Below are positions 46,757 to 56,215 of a stretch of DNA of 64,000 nt, piece by piece (the stretch's first letter is position 1; every line of letters starts with the position of its first letter). The notes beneath the pieces are model-generated. The model saw nothing but the letters and a program-made list of their open reading frames with translations, was not told the origin of the DNA and ran no database searches. The translations under genes and the position numbers were made by a program. This stretch comes from Aquimonas voraii (GTDB lineage: Bacteria; Pseudomonadota; Gammaproteobacteria; Xanthomonadales; Xanthomonadaceae): assembly GCF_900101825.1 (NCBI RefSeq), contig NZ_FNAG01000007.1, forward strand, positions 1 through 64,000, written 5' to 3'.

Positions 46757-47020
46757 TTGGCCAATATCAAGTCCGCTAAGAAGCGCGCGAAGCAGTCCGA
46801 AGTTCGCCGCGCCCGCAATGCCAGCGCCCGCTCAATGGTGCGCACCACGATCAAGAAGGTCATCAAGGCGATCGACACCGGCGCCGCCGATGCCGCCCGC
46901 GCCGCCTTGGCCGCCGCCGAGCCGGTGCTCGACCGCTACGCCGCTCGCGGTCTGATCCACAAGAACAAAGCTGCCCGCCACAAGAGCCGCCTCACGGCGC
47001 GCATCAAGGCGATGGCGTAA
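46757..47020 (+). CDS. rpsT: 30S ribosomal protein S20
   Basis: 87 aa, very basic and helical ([22 protein letters not shown] ... [12 protein letters not shown]). TTG start at 46757 with GAGGAG 7 nt upstream; the E. coli gene also uses UUG, and S20 levels are self-limited through this weak start. S20 binds 16S rRNA. Confidence 0.97.
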   Translation: MANIKSAKKRAKQSEVRRARNASARSMVRTTIKKVIKAIDTGAADAARAALAAAEPVLDRYAARGLIHKNKAARHKSRLTARIKAMA

Positions 47021-47050
47021 GTATCGAGCCGCGCAGCGGTTCGGGACAGC

Positions 47051-47077
47051 AAAAGCCGGCCCTCGGGCCGGCTTTTT
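47051..47077 (+). terminator. rpsT terminator
   Basis: AAAAGCCGGCC-CTC-GGGCCGGCTTTTTT, ~30 nt after the stop; strong stem and T tract. Confidence 0.9.
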
Positions 47078-47648
47078 TGTGGCCCGCGATTCGACCGCGG
47101 AGTTTGGAAAGCTCAGAACAAGAACGGGAGCCCCCCTGGGACTCCCGTCAAGCCGGATCGAAGCCGGCATTTTCTTGTTGTCGGCAGCCCTGTTCGCGGC
47201 TGCTCGGCTAGGGCGCTCGCTGCGGCGGTGAACCGTCAGTGGCGGCGGCAAGCCTAGAGCAGGCCGAGTGCTGATGCAATACCTGAAGTAGGTCATGCAT
47301 CACACTGAGTAGAAAGACTTTCCTGAGTCCACTCCGGTGCTCACCAAGGGCTCACCGCCCCTCTCCGCGTGCGCGAGAGGGGCCGGGGGAGAGGGTGCAA
47401 GCCGGCGCACGCTCACCCTGCTCCGCGGGAACTTGAGTCGTGACGAACGGGCGGGCCTTGCACCGGGCCGCCCAACCGGCGGATCACACCGACCAGGCAG
47501 CCCCTAGCCACGTGTCCAAAAACGCCCTTCCGGGGAGTGTTCCAAGTTGGCGGTCCGGCGCAGGTCCGCACCGCCTCACGACACATCAATCGCTTACGCG
47601 GTTGCTTTGTCGCTCTGGCCATCCCTGGCCGGGCTGGCAGCCCGTTTT
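47078..47648. other. rpsT-pyrF intergenic region
   Basis: ~570 bp. Contains a hairpin CGGGAG-CCCCCCTGGGA-CTCCCG, a CCCCTCTCC/GAGAGGGG-type repeat (~47356-47398, related to those at 37.3 and 44.7 kb), and GGGCT-GGC-AGCCC with T tract (~47630-47646). The open frames here have no coding character. Nothing else recognised. Confidence 0.45.
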
Positions 47649-48359
47649 TCAACCGCCTGCCAGCGCCGCCTCGATCTCATCGACGATCGCATCCGCTGCC
47701 AGCCGCGGATCCGCCGCCTGCCGGATCGGCCGCCCCACCACGATGTAGTCGGCGCCCTCCGCGAACGCCTGAGCCACGCCGACCGTGCGCTTCTGGTCGT
47801 CGCCGGCCGGGCCGCCAGGACGGATGCCCGGGCACACGATCAGGAAGTCCGAGCCGCGCGCGGCGCGCAGCATGCCGGCCTCCTGGCCCGAGGCGATCAC
47901 CCCGTGGCAGCCGGCCGCCTGCGCCAGCGCCGAGCGCGCCAGCACCTGCTCGGCGGGGCTGCGAGTGATGCCGTCGGACGCGAGATCCGCCGCATCCATC
48001 GAGGTCAGCACGGTCACCGCGAGGATCTTCATCGCGCCAGCGGCTTCTGCCGCGGCGCGCATCATCGCCGGCTGCTGGCCGTGGATGGTGCAAAAGTCCA
48101 CCGGCCAGCGCGACAGGCCGCGCACGGCATGCCCAACCGTGGCCGGCACATCGTGGAATTTCAGATCGACAAAGATGCGCTTGCCGGCGTCCGCGAGCTT
48201 CTCCAGCACCCGGAAGTAATCGCCCGAGCTCAGCAGCTCCATGCCGATCTTGTAGAAGGCCACGCTGTCACCCAGGCGCTCGATCCAGGCATCGGCCTCG
48301 GCGGCGGTGGAGACATCAAGCGCGAAGATCAGGCGCTGGCGCGCGGGGACGTGGCTCAT
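47649..48359 (-). CDS. pyrF: orotidine-5'-phosphate decarboxylase
   Basis: 236 aa. [17 protein letters not shown]; catalytic Lys/Asp tetrad in [40 protein letters not shown] phosphate site. Last step to UMP. ATG at 48359 (MSHVPARQ); ten upstream residues rejected as non-family. Confidence 0.96.
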   Translation of the reverse strand: MSHVPARQRLIFALDVSTAAEADAWIERLGDSVAFYKIGMELLSSGDYFRVLEKLADAGKRIFVDLKFHDVPATVGHAVRGLSRWPVDFCTIHGQQPAMMRAAAEAAGAMKILAVTVLTSMDAADLASDGITRSPAEQVLARSALAQAAGCHGVIASGQEAGMLRAARGSDFLIVCPGIRPGGPAGDDQKRTVGVAQAFAEGADYIVVGRPIRQAADPRLAADAIVDEIEAALAGG

Positions 48360-48526
48360 GGCGGACTCGGACAGCGGGGGCCTGCGCATTCTAGTGCCGG
48401 GGCGTGCGCATTCCAGTTCTGTCGTCGGGCCGCAGTGCTTGGGGTGCGCTCATGCCGCCCATGAGGCAGCCACGAAATCCGCGATGCTTGGGTGCGCCTG
48501 CGGCTTACGCCAACCCAAGAGGCTCG

Positions 48527-48557
48527 GTAGGTTGGGCCAAGCGCAGCGCGGCCCGAC
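48527..48557 (+). repeat. GTAGGTTGGGCCAAGCGC-type dispersed repeat
   Basis: Near-identical to the copies at 32597 and 32634. Preceded by a hairpin with CTTGGGT/ACCCAAG-like arms (~48487-48518). Confidence 0.8.
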
Positions 48558-48612
48558 GCCGCGGACTCGACGCACACGGAACGGATCGGGTGTGCCAAAA
48601 GCCAGCCGAAAC

Positions 48613-50595
48613 TCAGTCGTTGAACAAAGCGGCCAGCTTGGCCAGACTCGCCGCCGCCACGTCCTCACGGCGCTCGGCGTCCTTTTCGGCATCGCGTCCG
48701 ACCCAGTGCAGCTCGGCGGCGGGGATCTCGGTGAGGAAGCGGCTGGGCTCGTTCTTCGTCACCTCGCCGAAGCGCTTGGCGCGCTTGGGATAGGACAGGT
48801 GCAGCAGCTCCTTGGCGCGGGTGATGCCGACGTACATCAGGCGGCGCTCCTCCTCGACCTTGCCCTCGTCGAGGCTGGCGTCGTGCGGCAGCGAGCCCTC
48901 GTGCACGCCGACGATGAACACGTAGCGGAACTCCAGGCCCTTGCTGCCGTGCAGGCTCATGAGGCGCACGCTCTCGCCCGGATCATCGCGATCCGCATGA
49001 CTCAGCAGGGCCAGCTGGGCGGCCAGTTCACCCGGCCCACCGCCGCCGCGCGCGGCCTCCAGCCAGCCGGCCAGCTCTTCCAGGTTGCCGCGTCGACGCT
49101 GGAACAGACTGTCGTCTCTGGAGGTCGCGCGCACTTCGGCGAGCAGGCCGGAATCCTCGATCAGCTTGCGGCACAGGTCGGCGGCCGGCAGCGCGTTGGA
49201 GAGCTGCCGAAAGCGGCGGATCAGCTGCACAAAGCCATCCAGCGCCGCCGCAGGCCGCGCCGGCAGCACCTTCAGCACATCGTTGCGCTCGGCGGCCTTG
49301 AGCAGGCTCTCGTGACGCTGCCCGGCGAGCTCGCCGAGCTTGGCCAGGGTGGTGCTGCCGATCTCGCGCTTGGGCGAGGTCACCGCACGCAGGAAGGCGG
49401 CATCGTCGTCGGGGTTCGCCACCAGGCGCAGCCAGGCCAGGGTGTCCTTGACCTCGCCGCGATCCAGGAAAGCGGTGCCACCCGCCAGGTGATACGGGAT
49501 GCGCAGCAGCTGCAAGGCCTTCTCCAGCGGCCGCGACTGGTGGTTGCCGCGGAACAGCACGGCGAAATCGCTCCAGGGCGCGCGGTGCTTCTCGGCCAGA
49601 TGCGAGATCTCGGCGGCCACGCGCTCGGCCTCGTGCTCGTCGTCGCGACACTCGAACACGCGGATCGGCTCACCCTCGCGGTGCTCGCTCCACAGCGCCT
49701 TCAGGTGCTCGTGCGGGTTGTTGGCGATCAGCGCATTCGCCGCGCGCAGGATGCGCTTGGCGCAGCGGTAGTTCTGCTCCAGCTTGATCAGGCGCAGGTT
49801 CGGGTAGTCGACGCTGAGCTGGTTCAGGTTCTCCGGGTTGGCGCCGCGCCAGGCGTAGATCGACTGGTCGTCGTCGCCCACGCAGGTGAACATGCCGCGC
49901 GGCCCGGCCAGCAGCTTGACCATCTGGTACTGCGCCGGGTTGCTGTCCTGGTACTCGTCGACCAGCAGGTAGCGCAGACGCTCGCGCCAGGTTCGCTGCA
50001 GGTCCTCGCTGCCGGCCAGCAGGGCCACCGGCAGGCGGATCAGATCGTCGAAGTCGAGCGCATTGAAAGCGCCCAGACGCCGCTGGTACTCGGCGTAGAT
50101 CTCGGCGGCCTCGCGCTCACGCGGGCTGCGCGCGGCCGCCATCGCCTGCTCGGGGCTGAGCACGTCGTTCTTGGCGCGCGAGATCAGGCCGCGCACGCCG
50201 TCGACCACATCAGGCTTGGCGCCCTTGGGCAGCAGTTCCTTGAGCAGCGACGTGCTGTCATCGGAATCGAAGATCGAGAACCCGCGCCGCAGGCCGGCCG
50301 CCTCGTGCTCGATCTGCAGGAACTTGAGCCCCATCGAGTGGAAGGTGCAGACGGTCAGCTCCTGCGCCTGCTCGGACTTCATCAGCTTGCCGACGCGCTC
50401 GCGCATCTCGCGCGCGGCCTTGTTGGTGAAGGTGATCGCGGCGATCTTGTTGGGCGCCAGATGGTCCTCGCGCACAAGCCGCACGATCTTCTCGGTGATC
50501 ACCTTGGTCTTGCCCGAGCCGGCGCCGGCCAGCACGAGCAAAGGACCACTGCGATAGGCCACCGCGGCGGCCTGCTGGGGGTTCAATCCGGACAT
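48613..50595 (-). CDS. rep: ATP-dependent DNA helicase Rep
   Basis: 660 aa, superfamily 1A. Motif I VLAGAGSGKTKVITEKI, Ia ITFTNKAAREMRERV, II YLLVDEYQDSNPAQY, III CVGDDDQSIYAWRGANP, IV KLEQNYRCAKRIL, V VRLMSLHGSKGLEF, VI EEERRLMYVGITRAKELL. Length and motifs fit Rep better than UvrD (no long C-terminal UvrB-binding tail). Helps replication forks past protein blocks. Confidence 0.93.
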   Translation of the reverse strand: MSGLNPQQAAAVAYRSGPLLVLAGAGSGKTKVITEKIVRLVREDHLAPNKIAAITFTNKAAREMRERVGKLMKSEQAQELTVCTFHSMGLKFLQIEHEAAGLRRGFSIFDSDDSTSLLKELLPKGAKPDVVDGVRGLISRAKNDVLSPEQAMAAARSPREREAAEIYAEYQRRLGAFNALDFDDLIRLPVALLAGSEDLQRTWRERLRYLLVDEYQDSNPAQYQMVKLLAGPRGMFTCVGDDDQSIYAWRGANPENLNQLSVDYPNLRLIKLEQNYRCAKRILRAANALIANNPHEHLKALWSEHREGEPIRVFECRDDEHEAERVAAEISHLAEKHRAPWSDFAVLFRGNHQSRPLEKALQLLRIPYHLAGGTAFLDRGEVKDTLAWLRLVANPDDDAAFLRAVTSPKREIGSTTLAKLGELAGQRHESLLKAAERNDVLKVLPARPAAALDGFVQLIRRFRQLSNALPAADLCRKLIEDSGLLAEVRATSRDDSLFQRRRGNLEELAGWLEAARGGGGPGELAAQLALLSHADRDDPGESVRLMSLHGSKGLEFRYVFIVGVHEGSLPHDASLDEGKVEEERRLMYVGITRAKELLHLSYPKRAKRFGEVTKNEPSRFLTEIPAAELHWVGRDAEKDAERREDVAAASLAKLAALFND

Positions 50596-50695
50596 GCGAG
50601 GGGATCTGTGGCGAACGGCCGCGCGAGCGGCCTCGGGGTCACCATTCTAGTGTCCGGGTGCGCCGACCGGGTCGCCGAGCCCCGTCGTTCGCGCC

Positions 50696-53176
50696 TCAGG
50701 GCGGCGGGAGCGCGGCCTCGATCGCCTCGAAGCCGCTGCGGAACAGCGCATCGACATCGACGACATGGGGCTGGCTGGCCGCGGCGGGCTCGAAGTCCGC
50801 ACTGCCGGCATAGCCGAACTGCAGACTGCGCGGCCCCGCCGCGCCCAGGCTGAGCGCACAGCCGCCGCTCTCGACCGGCGCGAAGCAGGTTTCGCCTGGT
50901 CCCGCCGTCACCGTGACGGTGCCACCCGGGCTGCCCGCGGCCGGCGCCAGCACCTCCAGCGCCCAGCGCACCTGCAACAGCGAATCGACCGGCGAGACCC
51001 GCGGATAGATGTCGACAACGCGCAGCGCGGTGGCGCCGCGCTGCACGCTCTGGCTGCCGCTGGCGCTGCTCGCCTGGAAATTGCCGTTGCCGGCATAGCT
51101 GGCCTGCAGGCTGCGCGTGCCGGCACTGCCCGAAACCAGCCGGCAGCGGCCGGCGCCTCCGGCCAGCACGGCCGTGCAGCTGGCCACGCCCTCGCTGACC
51201 TGCACGCCACCGTCGGGCGCAACCTGCGGGTTCTCGACGCGCACCGCCACCTCATAGCCCTGTCCCACCCGCACCGGCGAGGGCGTGATCGATTCGATCT
51301 GCGTGCTGGTGACAGCGGCATTGACCTGATGCGGAAGGCTCGTGCTCGTCGCGTTGAAGTCCGGCGTCTGCGCATAGCTCAGGTTGAGGCTGCGGCTGCC
51401 CGCGCCGAACAGGGTGAGGGTGCAGGCGCCTGCCGCCACGCTGGCACTGCAGCTTTCGCCACCAGGCACCGCCACTACTGTCACCGTGCCGGTCGGCGTC
51501 GCTGCGCTTGGCGCCGCCGCGGCAAGGGTGAAGTTCACCGTCACCGGCTGCGCGTGCGAGGACGGCACGGGCTGCACGCTGGCTGTGGCGAAGGCCGTAC
51601 TGGCCCGGCCGATGACATGGCTGGCGGTGGCGCTGCTGGCGCCGAAATCGCCGGTGGGCAGGTAGGTCGCGGTGAGCGTTCGCGTGCCTGCACTGGTCGA
51701 CGGCAAGCTGCAGCTCGTGCTGCCTGCGGAGAGGGGTCCCAGGCAGCTGCTGTTGCCGTCGCTGACCTGGACGCTGCCGGTCGGCGTGCCGCTGGCAGCG
51801 GTGACGCGGACATTGACCCGGTAGTCCTGCCCGACCACGGTGGCGCTGGGTTGACGCGAAGTGATGCTGGTGCTGGTGGTGACGCGGATCGCGTGGCTGG
51901 CGCTGCCCTCGCTGTAGTCGAAGCCGCCGCGGCCGAGATAGCGCGCGGTGAGCGTCCGCGACCCGGCGCTGCTGCCCGGCAGCACGCAGCTGCCCTGCCC
52001 GTTCATCGCGCTCGTGAGTTCGACGCTGCAGCTCGCGCCCTGGCCGTCATCGACCTCCACCGTGCCGAAGGGATTGCCGCTGATGCTGATGCCGCTGGCT
52101 TCGGACACCCGCAGGTTGACCGTGTAGTTCTGGCCCACCGGGCTCGGGTTCGGCGAAGTCGAACTGATCTGGGTGACCGTATTCGGCCCCGGCGAGAAGT
52201 ACCAGTTGATCGACGAGTTCATCGCGATCTGCGCCTGGGTGATCCGCCACTGGTCGGGGTTGTTGTTGATCGCCGAAGCACTGACCCCGCAGACCGCGAA
52301 GCCGGTGCTGCCGTCGATGCGAATGCGCACATTGCATTCACTGTTCGAGGGGTTGAACAGGCGGCCGACGTAGCGCAGCCGGTAGCGGTAGTCGTCGCTG
52401 TTGCCCTGCACGCGGTTCAGGCCGGAACGCGCGAAGCGGATCGTCATCAGGTCGTCGTGGTGCAGGTGGCGCTTGGCCTCGCGCGCCGGGGTGCCCTGCT
52501 GCATCACGGCTTCGGAGTTGGCGAAACCCAGCGCTGCCATCACGCTGCGGTCGGCATTGGCGGCGAAGCGATGTCCCGAGGGCAAGAAGCTCAGCTCACG
52601 GGCCATCGTCGAGCTGTCGGCAATCGCGTTGAACAGGCCGGGGTTGTTCTGGCCGCGCAGGTACCAGTGCAGATTGACGTCGTCGCCGCGCAGGTCGTCG
52701 CGCGAGCCGTGGATGCCGTCACTGCCCGCCGCCTGGTTGAGCACGCCATTCGCCCCCGGCGCCGACTTGCTGCCGTTTGCCTGCGGATCGTTGAACCCCG
52801 ACTCGCTGGCGTGGTTGACGTGGTTCAGGCCCTGGCAGTGGCCCAACTCGTGCAGCAAGACCGATTCGAAGTCGTAGCCCGAACCGATGTCGGTGGCGTT
52901 GTTCAGTGCGAAGTTGTCAGCAGCCAGCGAGCGCCCGCGGTTCCAGGTCTCGATGGCCTTGATGACGGCCGGCTCGGCGCGGGTGGTGAGACTTGAGTTG
53001 ACGCTGCGGTCAAGGCAGACCGTCAGGTCCTGCAGCTCACCCCCCGTGCCGCTGTAGACCTGCGGGTGGGTGACGGCGTCGGGGTAGTCTTCGGCGAAGA
53101 TGAAGGCACCCGCCGAAACCGCCGGACTCATCAGCAGACCCAGCAGAGCTGGGGGCAGACCGCGCAGGCGGCTCAT
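50696..53176 (-). CDS. secreted zinc metalloprotease with Ig-like repeats
   Basis: 826 aa. Signal peptide (LPPALLGLLMSPAVSAGA). The metzincin motif HELGHCQGLNH (~119-129) supplies three His ligands and Glu, with a later Met (ELSFLPSGH/RSVMAALG region) possibly as the Met-turn. Residues ~330-800 hold about five Ig-like (Big_5-type) repeats, each with a pattern such as SVQVSDGNSSCLGPLSAGSTSCSLP and GTRTLTATYLPTGDF. The C-terminus ends ALFRSGFEAIEAALPPP; an F-R-x-G-F-E tail is common on secreted proteins of Xanthomonadales. Followed by a coupled secreted protein gene upstream in transcript (stop/start overlap). Confidence 0.88.
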   Translation of the reverse strand: MSRLRGLPPALLGLLMSPAVSAGAFIFAEDYPDAVTHPQVYSGTGGELQDLTVCLDRSVNSSLTTRAEPAVIKAIETWNRGRSLAADNFALNNATDIGSGYDFESVLLHELGHCQGLNHVNHASESGFNDPQANGSKSAPGANGVLNQAAGSDGIHGSRDDLRGDDVNLHWYLRGQNNPGLFNAIADSSTMARELSFLPSGHRFAANADRSVMAALGFANSEAVMQQGTPAREAKRHLHHDDLMTIRFARSGLNRVQGNSDDYRYRLRYVGRLFNPSNSECNVRIRIDGSTGFAVCGVSASAINNNPDQWRITQAQIAMNSSINWYFSPGPNTVTQISSTSPNPSPVGQNYTVNLRVSEASGISISGNPFGTVEVDDGQGASCSVELTSAMNGQGSCVLPGSSAGSRTLTARYLGRGGFDYSEGSASHAIRVTTSTSITSRQPSATVVGQDYRVNVRVTAASGTPTGSVQVSDGNSSCLGPLSAGSTSCSLPSTSAGTRTLTATYLPTGDFGASSATASHVIGRASTAFATASVQPVPSSHAQPVTVNFTLAAAAPSAATPTGTVTVVAVPGGESCSASVAAGACTLTLFGAGSRSLNLSYAQTPDFNATSTSLPHQVNAAVTSTQIESITPSPVRVGQGYEVAVRVENPQVAPDGGVQVSEGVASCTAVLAGGAGRCRLVSGSAGTRSLQASYAGNGNFQASSASGSQSVQRGATALRVVDIYPRVSPVDSLLQVRWALEVLAPAAGSPGGTVTVTAGPGETCFAPVESGGCALSLGAAGPRSLQFGYAGSADFEPAAASQPHVVDVDALFRSGFEAIEAALPPP

Positions 53177-53742
53177 CGCGCCACCTCGGCGCCGAGCTCC
53201 GGCAGCGCATCGAGCGCCAGCACTTCACCGATGGTCTCCGCCAGCAAGGCCAGCCCCTCCGACTGAGGGTGCAGTTCGGCTTGCTGGAAAATCGATTCAG
53301 CCTTCAGCTCAACGGCGTTGGCGGCATCCCCAAGACGCAGCACGTAGCCGGTCGGATGCGAGATGTAGGTGCGGCGCAACTCGCCCTGCGCCTTGCCACG
53401 CGCCTGCAGCGCCGATTGGGCCTCGTGCAGCGCTTGCTGCGGATCGATGGCGCGCAGTGCGGGAGCGGACAAGCGCTGGCGCAGGGGCGCGAGATGCGCG
53501 GCATCAACGCGGGCGCTGAATTCGCCAGGCGCCCGATGAAAGGGCGGCCGGCGCACCGTGACGCAGCCGTCCGCGTAGACGCGGATCCGATGCAGGCGAT
53601 CGAAGCCCTCGCCGCGGTCGCTGGTGACGCGCAGTTCGACCTCGAGGGCAGCATCCTCACCGCAGCCGAAAACGGTGTGCGATGTCGAGAGCAACAGCGC
53701 CATCACTGCGGCGCGTAGGGCAAAAGCGTGGAGTCGGAGCAT
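53173..53742 (-). CDS. secreted protein cotranscribed with the metalloprotease
   Basis: 189 aa, not recognised. Signal peptide ([19 protein letters not shown], possibly a lipobox-like GC end). The mature part has a beta-rich half ([31 protein letters not shown]) and a helical half. Its stop overlaps the metalloprotease start (ATGA), suggesting the two act together, perhaps as an inhibitor or chaperone; that role is inference. Confidence 0.65.
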   Translation of the reverse strand: MLRLHAFALRAAVMALLLSTSHTVFGCGEDAALEVELRVTSDRGEGFDRLHRIRVYADGCVTVRRPPFHRAPGEFSARVDAAHLAPLRQRLSAPALRAIDPQQALHEAQSALQARGKAQGELRRTYISHPTGYVLRLGDAANAVELKAESIFQQAELHPQSEGLALLAETIGEVLALDALPELGAEVAR

Positions 53743-53891
53743 GGCGGGGGAGGCGCGGACCTACAGGCCACCAGTGTGCACAATCGCCTGCCGCCCTTGC
53801 CTCAAAGGCCCGACAACCGCAGCAGCGGGCTGCCCGGCCGGCGCCGCGCTCGGGCATACTCCCGCCGCTTTCCGTCGGCACGGACCCGATC

Positions 53892-54512
53892 TTGGCCAAG
53901 CTCTACTACTACTACTCGGCGATGAATGCCGGGAAGACCACCACCCTGCTGCAGAGCGCGCACAACTACCACGAGCGCGGCATGCGCACGCGCATCTTCA
54001 CGCCGCGCCTGGACAACCGCTACGGCGCCGGCGTCGTCGCTTCGCGGATCGGGCTGCAGGCCACCGGCGTGATCTTCGATCGCGAGGATGACCTGCTGCG
54101 CATTACCGAGCGCGACATCGCGGAGAACGGCCCGCTGCACTGCGTGCTGGTCGATGAAGCGCAGTTCATGAGCAAGGCCCAGGTCTGGCAGATCACCGAG
54201 ATCGTCGACCGCCTGAACATCCCGGTGCTGGCCTACGGCCTGCGCACCGACTTCCGCGGCGAGCTGTTCGAAGGCAGCCAGTACCTGCTGGCCTGGTCCG
54301 ATTCGATCACCGAGATCAAGACCATCTGCCACAGCGGCAAGAAGGCGACCATGGTGGTGCGGGTCGACGAGAACGGCCGCGCGGTGTCGGAAGGTCCCCA
54401 GGTCGAGATCGGCGGCAACGAGCGCTACGTGTCGGTCTCGCGCGCGGAGTTCAAGGCGATCATGGAAGGCCGCCACGGCATCGAGCCGCAGCAGCCGCGC
54501 CTGCCGCTGTAG
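53892..54512 (+). CDS. tdk: thymidine kinase
   Basis: 206 aa from TTG ([19 protein letters not shown]), the family start. P-loop [11 protein letters not shown]; Walker-B like [31 protein letters not shown] lasso/thymidine site. The zinc cysteines of type II kinases are mostly lost: the CxxC normally before the lasso is replaced (ICHSGKKAT keeps only one Cys). The Xanthomonas/E. coli enzymes have four, so metal binding seems degenerate. Confidence 0.93.
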   Translation: MAKLYYYYSAMNAGKTTTLLQSAHNYHERGMRTRIFTPRLDNRYGAGVVASRIGLQATGVIFDREDDLLRITERDIAENGPLHCVLVDEAQFMSKAQVWQITEIVDRLNIPVLAYGLRTDFRGELFEGSQYLLAWSDSITEIKTICHSGKKATMVVRVDENGRAVSEGPQVEIGGNERYVSVSRAEFKAIMEGRHGIEPQQPRLPL

Positions 54513-54600
54513 CGCCGACGATTTAACGAAGACCTAACCCGCCTCGCCGGCGCACCGCCCTACAGTGCGCCTGCCCACCCAACTCCCCTTGGCCGACAGG

Positions 54601-56205
54601 ATGTACCTGCAGTTCTACGGCCTCGCCGAGCCGCCCTTCTCGATCACGCCCGACCCGCGCTTCGTCTACCTGTCGGAGCGCCACCGGGACGCACTCGCGC
54701 ACCTGCTCTACGGCATCGGCCAGGGCGGCAGCGGCGGCTTCGTGCAGTTGACAGGCGAGGTCGGCACCGGCAAGACCACGCTGTGCCGCCTGCTGCTGGA
54801 GCAGATGCCAGCCGACAGCCGCGTCGCCCTCGTGCTGAACCCGCGGCTGTCGCCGGTCGAACTGGTCGAAACGATCTGCGAGGAGCTGAAGCTCGAGGTC
54901 GAGCCCGTCCGCGGCAGCCTGAAGGGCCTGGTCGACCTGCTGAACAGTTACCTGCTGCGCGCCTACGGTGAAGGCCTGCGCGTGGTGCTGATCATCGACG
55001 AGGCGCAGAACCTGAGCTTCGAGGCGCTGGAACAGGTGCGCCTGCTGACCAACCTCGAGACCGCCACCCAGAAGCTGCTGCAGATCATCCTGCTGGGCCA
55101 GCCCGAGCTGCGCGAAACCCTCGCCCGCGCCGAGCTGCGCCAGCTCACCCAGCGCATCACGGCGCGCTTCCACCTGACTCCGCTGTCGGCGGACGAGACC
55201 GAGGACTACCTGCGCCACCGGCTCGTGGTCGCCGGCTGCCCGCGCTTCCCGTTCTCACGGCTGGCGGTGCGACGCATCCACCAGCACGCGGGCGGAGTGC
55301 CGCGGCTGATCAATGTCATCGCCGACCGAGCGCTCACCGCCGGCTACGTCGGCGAGCTCAACCAGATCGGCGAGCACGAGGTCGAGCGAGCGGCCCGTGA
55401 AGCCCTGGCTTCGCCAGCGCGGCGTGCGCGCCCCTGGCTGCTGACCGCGGGCGCGGTGATCGCGGTGGCGCTGGTGTTCGCGCTGATCTGGCGCAGCCGT
55501 GCCCCCGCACCGGCACCCGAGGCCGCAGCGCCAACGGTCGTCGCAGTGGCCCCGTCCACAGCGGCGACGAATGCCTTGATCGACGAAGCGGGCCTGCGCT
55601 CGTTGATCGAGGGCAGCGATGGCACCAGCTTCGCCGGCTGGAACCATCTGCTGGCGCTGTGGAACCTGCGGGCCCGCGAGGCCGATGTGCGCACCGCGCA
55701 GCGCTGCCCGCTGCAGCTCGGCACCGGCGTCTACTGCCTGCGCGCCGCCGGCAACCTGGCCAAGCTCGAAACCCTGCGCCGGCCGGTGCTGCTGCGCCTG
55801 ACCTCGGGCGATCGCGAGGCCTGGGCGGTGCTGCTCGGCAGCGGCGAGACACGCGTGCGGCTGCTGCTCGACGGCGAGACCATCGAGGCCCCGCGCGTCC
55901 TGTTCGAACGCCTGTGGCTGGGAGAATTCCACGTGGTCTGGCGCGCGCCCGGCTTCGTCGGCGGCACACTGCGGCGCGGCGATGCCGGTGCCGCGGTCGA
56001 CTGGCTGGCCCAGCGCCTGCTGGAGGCGCGCCATCTCGGCGAGCTCAGCACCGGCCCGCAGCAGTTCGATGCGACCATGGAACAGGCCGTGCGCCGCCTG
56101 CAGGCCGCGCATGGCCTGGTGCCCGACGGCATCGTCGGCCCGGAGACTCTGTTTGCTGCCACCACCCACCTGTCAGGTGGGCCGCGCCTGCGGCGCCTGC
56201 GCTGA
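54601..56205 (+). CDS. gspA: type II secretion accessory ATPase GspA/ExeA
   Basis: 534 aa. N-terminal AAA+ ATPase: Walker A GEVGTGKTTLC (~50), Walker B VVLIIDEAQNLSFEALE, sensor IILLGQPELRETL, arginine-rich QRITARFHL, and GGVPRLINVIADRAL. One membrane helix (~280-298, LLTAGAVIAVALVFALIW). Periplasmic part ends in a peptidoglycan-binding domain (MEQAVRRLQAAHGLVPDGIVGPETL). With GspB it helps insert the secretin through the cell wall. ATG at 54601 (MYLQFYGLAEPPFSI). Core gsp genes are not in the window. Confidence 0.93.
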   Translation: MYLQFYGLAEPPFSITPDPRFVYLSERHRDALAHLLYGIGQGGSGGFVQLTGEVGTGKTTLCRLLLEQMPADSRVALVLNPRLSPVELVETICEELKLEVEPVRGSLKGLVDLLNSYLLRAYGEGLRVVLIIDEAQNLSFEALEQVRLLTNLETATQKLLQIILLGQPELRETLARAELRQLTQRITARFHLTPLSADETEDYLRHRLVVAGCPRFPFSRLAVRRIHQHAGGVPRLINVIADRALTAGYVGELNQIGEHEVERAAREALASPARRARPWLLTAGAVIAVALVFALIWRSRAPAPAPEAAAPTVVAVAPSTAATNALIDEAGLRSLIEGSDGTSFAGWNHLLALWNLRAREADVRTAQRCPLQLGTGVYCLRAAGNLAKLETLRRPVLLRLTSGDREAWAVLLGSGETRVRLLLDGETIEAPRVLFERLWLGEFHVVWRAPGFVGGTLRRGDAGAAVDWLAQRLLEARHLGELSTGPQQFDATMEQAVRRLQAAHGLVPDGIVGPETLFAATTHLSGGPRLRRLR

Positions 56206-56215
56206 AGGGCTGACC

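Noticed and set aside
47413-47652. 79-aa minus-strand ORF between rpsT and pyrF
   Set aside because: Overlaps the end of pyrF, no ribosome site, Arg/Gly/Pro-rich composition and no family.
48307-50853. 848-aa plus-strand ORF opposite rep
   Set aside because: Antisense to the helicase, whose seven motifs are intact.
50765-52996. 743-aa plus-strand ORF opposite the metalloprotease
   Set aside because: Shadow of an Ig-repeat gene; Ala/Arg/Gly-rich with no fold.
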